Assembly: GCA_014898425.1 (NCBI GenBank)
Contig: RCSZ01000013.1
Span: 1,357,501-1,421,500 of the forward strand
Length of the DNA: 64,000 bases
Direction: 5' to 3'
Origin: Botryotinia globosa
Lineage: Eukaryota > Ascomycota > Leotiomycetes > Helotiales > Sclerotiniaceae
Below the pieces are notes generated by a model. The model made no database searches. It saw only the letters and a program-made list of their open reading frames with translations, and was not told where the DNA came from. Made by a program: the position numbers and the translations under genes. Shown in pieces: positions 56,307 through 64,000 of this stretch; the first letter of the stretch is position 1; the number at the start of each line of letters is the position of its first letter.

Positions 56307-59300
56307 TGTGACAGTGAACTTTGAGACTTCGGCTCGGATGTGCTGAGGTAGACCTTGTCCTCCAAGAGCTGAATTCGACTTGTATTATCGACTTGATATC
56401 AAAACGATGAGAAGTTTCCCACTGGGTCTAGGACTTCTTTGAGTTAAGAGCAAGATGTATTCGGTCGAGGTGATAGGTATGTATGGGTTGTATGTGTGTA
56501 TGTGTGTATGTGTGTGTGTGGGGGTGAAAGTTGTTTCGTATTATATTATACGACTCAAGAGAAGAGTGGGTATATAGAGAGATGTGTGTTGTAAGATACA
56601 ACAAGTATGATTGTATAAGGGCTGAGTGGAGTATATCAAGCGACAGGAATGTGAAGGGTGTTGTATTAGGTTAAACACAAGCAGTGATATGTTTAACTAA
56701 AGAGAGAATGTGGAGAGAAACGTGCGGATAGGATGGAGGGTATAGAGGAATTAAGTATTCTCTCTCAACACTTGAATCGATTTGACTGTACCAGGAGTGT
56801 GACTGCCTAATAAAAAGGTCTTGTAGTATCCTCGAGGTCAATACTTGTGGCCGGTGACTGTGCATTTAGCGTGGGTTGGTTCCAAACTTTGATTTCAGTG
56901 AAAAAGGTGTGGGTGAGTGAGTGAGTGAGTGAGTGAGTGAGTGAGTGAGTGAGTGAGTGAGTGGGTATTGAATATAAAAGAAAAGAATAAAGTCAACCAA
57001 CTTTGCATTAGAATAATAAAGGTTCTGTAAATGCAAGTATTAATCGATAGTCGAAAGCATCACCGGGGAATGGGAAATGTAGGAGATGGCCTTTTCCCCA
57101 GAGATTTTAGGGTAAAATGAAGGTGTTGAGTTTATGGATGAATATGGTATGAGTAGTAGGAAAGATACCTAGGGTTATTAAGAAACTATTATATATATAA
57201 AATGTCAAGAAAGAGTTAGAAAAATGTGAAGAGAGAGAACCTTGGAACAGTAAGAAAGCGGCGAATGAAACAAAAAAAGGCGCCTCAGCCACTCAAAAAA
57301 GGGCTGAGTAAGCCCGAGACCCAAATCGAACCCAGATGGGTCAACCAACTAACTCCAGCTACCCAAGTCGTCCCAAGTCAGGAATCGAGGTTTAAAATGA
57401 ACCAACCCATGAAAGTTGATAATGATGGATGATGGATGGATGACGGAAAAGATCAAAATGCAGGAGGAAAAAGACAAAAATGGAGTATCGAGTATGTCGG
57501 CTATGTTGTCAGCGTGGTTTGTGATGACTGTCATGACATCCAAATGATTGGAATGTGACAGTTGCTATTGTGAAAATGGAGAAGGGTGAATCCATAGAGA
57601 GGTGCGACAAGTATGAATATCTGAAAATAGAATCCCGATCCGATGGAAACAAATCCCATGGAGAAGAAGGTCGAGAGTAAGCCGAGCCCTGTCTCCAGGT
57701 CGTCGAGGTCGTCGAGGTCGTCGTATATGCCGTATATGTCGTAAACGTGTAAATTGTCGCCGGACGGCCCTCGACCACAAACGCGCGTGTTGAGAGGAGG
57801 TTAGATTGGCTCTTATTCTATCCCATCACAATGGATTCCACAGAGGAGAAGGGCGTTTCAGAAAAGAAAAGAATGACCCATTATCAGACCCCAATATCAC
57901 CACCATACATACCTACCCAAAGAAGATTGGAAGATTGACCACTTTTTCTCCATGTGTGGAATCCAATCAAGGAATTATATTATCCAGAGTAATAAGGTTA
58001 GATGGATGTAATGAGATGGAGAGATTTCACTCGGTCTCTGTTAAAGGTCACGCTTACAACTCTACCCGACACACTTGTTCTACCCTTTCTGTATTAACCT
58101 TAAGCGCTTTCCTTTCCAAACCAGCACGACGGGACGAAATGGAAAGATGCACCGACTCTCCTCTCCAGTCATCTGATCAAATCAAATGATTTCTTTCCAC
58201 AGGAATCAACCCATCCCGTCGTCATTGGAAATCTAGGTCGGCCGGTATCTGCAAGTGTGAACGTTATATATAAATAGGTAGGGAGGGATTCAAGAGTAGT
58301 AAACTATCAATCGATCAGTCAGTCTATCACATGATTACTATTACAACCACATCCCACACATCACCATATAATCTTACATTCCCATTCCCATTCCCATTCA
58401 CATCTATATTCATTCACATCATAAACAATCACATTCATCATTTATACGCATCCTATCCATTCCTCCTAGAGGATTCGAGAAACCCATCTACTACGTTTGA
58501 GTAACAATAAGCCTTATGTTAATCTCATGTTAGTATATCCAATAAATTAGGTACAAATTAGCAATATCAACTATAATTACATATAATCAAAATCATTTCT
58601 CAAAATCACAATATCAAATATCAAATTGCAAAAATTATATTCCTCTCAAATAAATTTCCCTCTCCTCTCAACACCATATCCAACTCTAAACTCTACAAAC
58701 CAATGTCTTCCACAATCCTAGCGATAAGCGTCTAAAGCTTGGTTGTCATACAATCTCGCTCCCACACCACATGCCGCCAGGGGCAAGAAAAGATTCCAAC
58801 ACGATGGTTGAGGATGAAGGATTGCATATGCATGCATACTGTTTGTTTCTTAGGGTGTAGTGTCACGCAGGTACCCTTGACGATTGAAAGGCGATGAATA
58901 CTTGATTATCGCCGATACAAAATCTTGGTAGGTCTCGTGCACGACTGCGGATATATGACTCAATGCGTGTCTTAGATATAGACTTGAGTGGCCAACATGA
59001 TAAATTTTTCATCAAGGCAACATTACTTTGGAATGAGCCTCTCTCATGCATGCATGTAAGAAGCCTATAGTAAGCCACGTGTGGTGCTTGCCCTTGCATT
59101 TCGGGATCGATTTTTTGCATGGCCACCACAAGCTTGAATCGTAAGATACCACCTCCCAATATCGAAACACGTGATGATGGTGACATCTGCCACGATCATC
59201 TGAAACCTAAGAGTAATGTCTCTAAGAAATCTTTAATTGTGATTGATATAATGGATAGTATCTCCTCGAATATCGAATTCTAATCCACGTTGCAAGGAAA

Positions 59301-59340
59301 CACCATCCATCGATTCCCTCTTTCTCACTCAGACAGATGG
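56307..59340. other. gene-poor spacer
   Basis: About 3 kb without a gene I can support. It contains TGTG repeats near 56490-56520, a GTGA array (56909-56963), GTCGAG repeats near 57698-57722, and CATTCC hexamers near 58376-58398. Short frames such as 58863-59186 (-) lack any protein signature. Confidence 0.5.
56909..56963. repeat. GTGA tetranucleotide microsatellite
   Basis: GTGA is repeated about thirteen times. Confidence 0.9.
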
Positions 59341-60993
59341 TCACCTTGACCAACGTTTTATCAGCTGCTCTTTATGAACATTCTTTAGTTGTAACCTTTG
59401 TAGATTTACAGCTTCGAGATTTTCCTGTAAATTCTTGATTTCCTCCTCAAATGTATTAAATGACGATACAATATCTGGATCAAGTAGTTGAACCTCCCCG
59501 TATACTGAATCAGCTTGAAGGGCATTGTAAAGAAGTTTCATTATGACATCGGCATTATGCACATGTGAAGAAATGGTGGTTTCAGTTGTTGCCTCCAGAT
59601 TGGCCATGTGATTCTTAAGTTTCTCTGTCCTTTCTTGAAGAGATTTCTCCAGAAATTCCGTCCGCGCGTCATCAGCATCGCTTTCGTTTGGAAGTGTGAT
59701 GCCCAAATTGCGAAGTAATTGTTGTTCGGCGTCCATCTCTTCGAACATTGAAGAACGTCGCCGATTATTGCGAGATTGTGCTTGTACCTGAGAGTTTTGT
59801 CGTTGACGTGTAATGGATGTGCTAGACTGTGAAGCTGCTTGATTTTGAAGCTCTTTCTTTCCGGTCTCTAGTGCAAATTTAGTGGCCATCTGATGACACT
59901 GATATTCTTCGATGTGTTCTGCATATATCTCTGTACGCCTGACGAGAAAACTAAGGCAATCTTGCATCTAATTGATTGGTTAGAGATCTATGTCTATTTG
60001 TCAATGTAAAGAAACCTACGTATTTTAAAGCTTGGTAAGCTCGATCTTGGCCCGAATCTCCTTTGGCAGCGATTTCCCGTAATGCTGGTTCCAGATATTG
60101 CTGTTCGGCAGACATTTGAGCCACAGGCAATACCTCGGAGTATAATGATTCGAGCTCTTCTTGTAATTCGGCAACCTCCTGCTTGTTTGCATCTTGGGGA
60201 TCTGCGCCAGAAGTACCATTAAGAGCTTCGATGTATATTCGATCAAGCTTTGTCCTGACTCCATCGACAGTATGTTTAATATACCTCGCGCAAAGATCCC
60301 GTATCCTTGATATAGTATCATGATCTTCTGAAGATCCAGGATCAAGCTCTTCCGCAAGCTTTTGCAAACTTGTCAATAGTCTATCATCTGCCTTGAAAAT
60401 CTCATCCACTGTCTGTTTGGCATCGGACTGTGATATTTTGTTTTGTTGCTCCAAATCTGAGAGCTGATACATCAAATTTTGAGACAGTTCCTCTACTGCT
60501 GAAGAGACCTGACCATTTTCTGCTTCCCATTTCCGTAGCTGTTTTGCATCCGCTTCTGTTCGAGCTACTCCCACCTTCTTATTGTTTTTGACAATTAAAG
60601 CCAGGGCGTTTTGTTGTGATCGGAGCGCTTCACTTTGCTTTTCAATCGCGGTAGTAGATCGTTGTAATTCCTCGATAGCGGTATGGAGTTGCTCATCACT
60701 CAGATCGGATATACTCGATGGATTCTGTAAGCTTGCTACTTTATCTGCATCCCCTGATTGTGACAGTACCCCGTATCTATCTTATATTAGCAGCATTCGC
60801 AGAATATATGGACTCCAACTCACAGCGCGACTTCATCCTTGGTCAATAGCGTTTCTGGACCAAGGTATTTTGTAATCCAAGCTTCAACCGCAGCTGGACT
60901 ACGAGTATAATCGGATTTGATTGCATTACGATCAAAAGGTATGCCATAATCTTCTAGGATCTGTAAAAGAAGTTCAAGGTTGCCGCCTTCCAT
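59341..60993 (-). CDS. coiled-coil protein, possible augmin (HAUS3-like) subunit
   Basis: Three exons, 60993-60824, 60776-60020 and 59967-59341, give about 517 residues. Introns are in frame with canonical ends, and the start is the ATG of MEGGNLELLLQILEDYGIPF. The N-terminal 75 residues look like a small helical domain (AAVEAWITKYLGPETLLTKDEVALYGVL). The rest is almost entirely predicted coiled coil, with heptad-rich stretches such as LHTAIEELQRSTTAIEKQSE and KQEVAELQEELESLYSEVL. This shape (short globular N-terminus with a W-x-x-x-x-LG pattern, then long coiled coil) resembles HAUS3 of the microtubule-nucleating augmin complex, present in some filamentous fungi. The resemblance is structural and from memory, so another spindle or trafficking coiled-coil protein is possible. 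Confidence 0.7.
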
Positions 60994-61702
60994 AATGGTT
61001 GAAGTTCGTGGTACCACAACCTGTCGAAAGTTTTGATGCACGTCTGAGGCTAGATTTAGCTATAGACTTTGGGAGAATGTAAAGATTTTATTGCAGATTT
61101 GAAAAGATGAAGGTTCCAGGATCCTAGAAAACATTGACCAGGAAGTTCTAAAAGAGAAGGTATAGAACACGAGCTCAGGGCGTATTATCAATTTTGTGCT
61201 GAATTCGAATTGGTGATATTCGTTTGTTTAAATTGCATCGCCATCAATGCTGGAGTTGGAGATTTATATTTACCCCACAAATTTGATGTCGGACAACAAC
61301 TTACTTTCTGATTTGTCCCATTTGCAAAAACCTACATTCACCGGGATCCAGTATTCTGATGTCTTTTTACCATTCTTGAGTGAGCAGCCAAAATATGTAA
61401 AGCATTGAAGAAATAATCGCATTTCTCACAATCTCTCAAACATACCAGGTTGGCAGGCATGAGGATACATTTTCCTCCGAGCTAGGTCATGAATCATGAT
61501 TGTGGGAGATAAGCTTTGATTGAGCTCTCCGGGTTTCCCACTCGGTTAGGACAGTCGTGATGAAGACATATTATCTATCCTAAGAATTTTCGTTCTCTTT
61601 CTTTATGTTTAACTTCACCCTTTTGTACACTTCAGGTTTAAGGGAAATGAGAAGAGTCAATTCGATTCACATAAGTTGAAGAGCCATCTGAAGGCATTCA
61701 CA
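60994..61702. promoter_or_regulatory. divergent promoter, coiled-coil gene / LrgAB gene
   Basis: 709 bases between two start codons. No specific site identified. Confidence 0.45.
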
Positions 61703-63593
61703 ATGGCTCCGAAGATCCCAGAATTTATCTCTGATGGATTCGAGGCTCTCAAATTGGTGAGTTTTGATATCTATAAGCTTTTGAGAAGGCCCTTTGTTGA
61801 CATAATATAGGTAGCTCAACTATCATGGAGACGCAATGTGAAAGCTTGGATTCAAGTCCCTTTTGGCATTGTTTTGATTCTTCTAGCATGCTTCGGCATC
61901 AATGCTCTTATAGGACTCAGTTCAGTCTCATTTCCTGCATCTGTGGCGTGCTTGATTTTGCTATTCTTGATTTTGAATCTTATTGATTTGGTTATTGGTC
62001 ACCAAAGAACGAGAGCTTTGGTCTCACTCATTGATATTCCAGCTGGATGGGCTCTTCGATATATCAATCTTTTTTTCACGCCCTCGTGAGTCATCATCTT
62101 TACATAAAGGAGATCAGATGTTAAAGGTTGATAGTTTCGTCCTGTTGCCCTTGAGTGATAGTATCACTGCTACAGAAGTAGGTAAGATCATAGGGGTATT
62201 CCGTGAGTTCGGCAACGCTATAGCTACCTTTCTCTCGCTGATTGTTTGAAGTCGTTGGGTTCCTGGTTATGTTCGCCGTCACAGCCTGGTTGGTTCGCGG
62301 TCTGCAAGTTCTAGCAGGTTCGACTAAGCGTGCTATCACTGAAAGGGCGGAAGAAATGGGCGCCGAGAATGATGCTATTCCTCTCGCAGTGTCGAGTAAC
62401 ACCAACTTCACGTCAACCGATACAATTAGTCCTATACAAGAACAAGAGCTAGCTGTGATTAGAAATGCTACAGATCCACGAGAGTCACCGGAAACAGAAA
62501 GTCCACCGCCAGAAGCTATCTCTAGTACCACTCAGGTTCAACAAGAGCCATTACCACTCACACGAGCTCAAGTATGGGCGGCATTCATTAACAGGAACTT
62601 AGATTTACTTACCTACAGCGTCATGTTCCTTTTCATAGGAATTCCAGTTTACTATGCTACCGGTTATGCAATGCCAGTACAACTTACTTTTAACGTACTA
62701 GCTTACTTTGCAGCACAATCCCTCCCAGTCCGTTGGAAGCAATTTTTACACCCTGTTTTACTATCATCTGGCATCACAATCCTTGGTATATGGATCTTGG
62801 GACTTGTTAAAGGCAACAACCTAGATGAAATCTTAGGAGATTACAAAACCAATACTAAATATATCGCCTACTGGGATGGAGAAGGACATCTTCCTCTACC
62901 CGGTGCTGGTGATATCTTGTGGGTTCTCCCATCTTGCAACACTCCTCTGGTTCCCACGAGATCCGAAAATCTTAGCTGACAACCTTCATCACTATAGTAA
63001 TAGCGTTCTCGACGCTTCCATCGTCTCCCTCGCTCTCCCCATGTTTCAATACCGCCACGAATTAAAATCACACTTCATTCCCATCACAATCCCCAGTGTT
63101 GTTCTCGCTATCGCTTCACTATTCGGTTATCCCCCTCTCTGCTACTCTCTCGGTATATCCCCTCCAATCTCTCTTTCATTCTCCGTGCGTTCATTAACTC
63201 TCGCCCTTGCTACCCCTGCCGCTACCAACCTGTAAGTACACTACATTCTTTTTCAAGCTTCCAAATCGGCCAGTAACAAACTAACCGTTTGCTCTCTCAA
63301 GCGGCGGGAACACCAACGCAGCTGCCGCTCTTGCCATCATGTCCGGTATTCTCGGTGTTTTGATTGGTCAACGTCTTCTTACTTTCCTCAAAATCCGCCC
63401 TGATGATTACATCACCATCGGAGTTGCCATGGGTGGAAATGCAAGCGCAATAGCTACTGCATTATTACTAGTTAGTGATCCGAGAGCTGCAGCTTTAAGT
63501 AGTTTGAGTATGAGTCTCTTTGGGATTGTGACTCTGGCGTTGACTTCTGTGCCGCCGGTAGTGGATATTATCAGGGGGTTGGTCGGGTTGTAG
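61703..63593 (+). CDS. LrgA-LrgB fusion membrane protein (PLGG1-like)
   Basis: Six exons, 61703-61756, 61811-62085, 62135-62202, 62252-62918, 62998-63231 and 63302-63593, give about 529 residues; every junction is GT-AG and keeps the frame. The N-terminal third (about residues 30-160) is hydrophobic and LrgA-like (VPFGIVLILLACFGIN, SFVLLPLSDSITA). A polar acidic loop of about 100 residues follows. The C-terminal half is LrgB-like: GAGDIFNSVLDASIVSLALP, then PAATNLGGNTNAAAALAIMS and IGVAMGGNASAIATALLL. In bacteria LrgA and LrgB are separate membrane proteins; in plants the fused protein PLGG1 carries glycolate and glycerate across the plastid envelope. Fungi lack plastids, and the fungal protein's location and substrate are unknown to me. 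Transport of a small organic acid is an inference. Confidence 0.88.
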
Positions 63594-64000
63594 GAATTTT
63601 GAAAAGAGATAAAGGAGAAGATACGTAGATGTTGGCATTATAGAGGTTAGAAAGTAAGATGATGTACATTTTAGACTTGGAAGAATCAGAATTCTTGAAT
63701 AATAACATCCTAAGACGTACCGAGTATCAACAGATATACTTGCGTCTCCTTCAAATTTTCTTCTTCTTAATCTATATCACTCTGTATCCCCCCACTCCTC
63801 TATCTTTCCTCGCACAAAGCCTTTGGAGTAGCATCAGGCGTATTTGATAGAAAGCCTAAGCTTCAACCTCCAATCCCATTACTCCTCTCCTTCTCCCCCT
63901 CATCTCACAATCAAACCTCTCACACATCCTACATCTCACGCCTCCCGCCCCTCTCAAATAAACATATAGTAGATAGTAGTATGATAATATATACCAACTA
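63594..64000. other. intergenic, no gene seen
   Basis: The 3' flank of the LrgAB gene. A short frame at 63659-63847 has no protein features. Confidence 0.5.

Noticed and set aside
57290..57360. tRNA-like stretch on the minus strand (GGGTTCGATTTGGG with an upstream AGTTAGTTGG)
   Set aside because: T-stem and acceptor-stem pairing could not be formed, so it is probably chance similarity to the B box.
58863..59186. 107-residue minus-strand ORF
   Set aside because: No motif and no splicing context; probably spacer next to the 3' end of the coiled-coil gene.

Overview
The window is nuclear DNA of a filamentous ascomycete. Genes carry short GT-AG introns (about 45-70 bases, often with a CTAAC-like branch point), intergenic spaces are large and AT-rich, and the gene families are typically fungal. 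Gene content and style suggest Leotiomycetes (Sclerotiniaceae-like); this placement is inference, not a database result. All splice junctions given here were worked out by hand from frame continuity, splice signals and protein-family similarity.

Layout. 1-4297: no convincing gene. 4298-5451 (+): Ecl1-type zinc protein. 5452-7701: AT-rich spacer holding a decayed long inverted repeat (6387-7038). 7702-8714 (+): alpha/beta hydrolase. 8715-11126: a 5S rRNA gene (9266-9384) whose poly-T terminator runs straight into a 14-base minisatellite, plus a GC-rich repeat patch. 11127-11747 (-): doubtful ORF. 12406-13369 (+): prolyl-4-hydroxylase-like dioxygenase with an odd exon junction. 13987-14921 (+): unknown protein. 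15645-17648 (-): tRNA pseudouridine synthase Pus1. 18329-19784 (+): TFIIE alpha. 20544-22199 (-): cystathionine beta-synthase. 23030-23916 (+): Kre9/Knh1 beta-1,6-glucan protein. 25898-26896 (+): Pho80/preg-type cyclin. 27556-29510 (+): Xaa-Pro aminopeptidase.

30714-53665 is the most interesting block: a thiamine-diphosphate enzyme (-) with a 15-base microexon, a full-size ABC-B exporter (-), and, divergent from it, a 4693-residue nonribosomal peptide synthetase (+) with domain order A-T-C-A-T-C-A-T-C-T-C-T-C, the layout of ferrichrome/ferricrocin synthetases (SidC/NPS2). The 1.8 kb promoter shared by the ABC gene and the NRPS gene holds four perfect ATCWGATAA sites, the motif bound by SreA/Sre1-type GATA iron repressors. 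Together this reads as an iron-regulated intracellular-siderophore locus. Ornithine N5-oxygenase and acyltransferase genes are not in the window.

54759-56306 (-): highly charged coiled-coil protein. 56307-59340: spacer with microsatellites. 59341-60993 (-): coiled-coil protein, possibly an augmin (HAUS3-like) subunit. 61703-63593 (+): LrgA-LrgB fusion membrane protein, related to the plant plastid glycolate/glycerate carrier. The rest is housekeeping genes, often in divergent pairs sharing promoters: PUS1/TFIIE alpha, CBS/KRE9, and coiled-coil/LrgAB.
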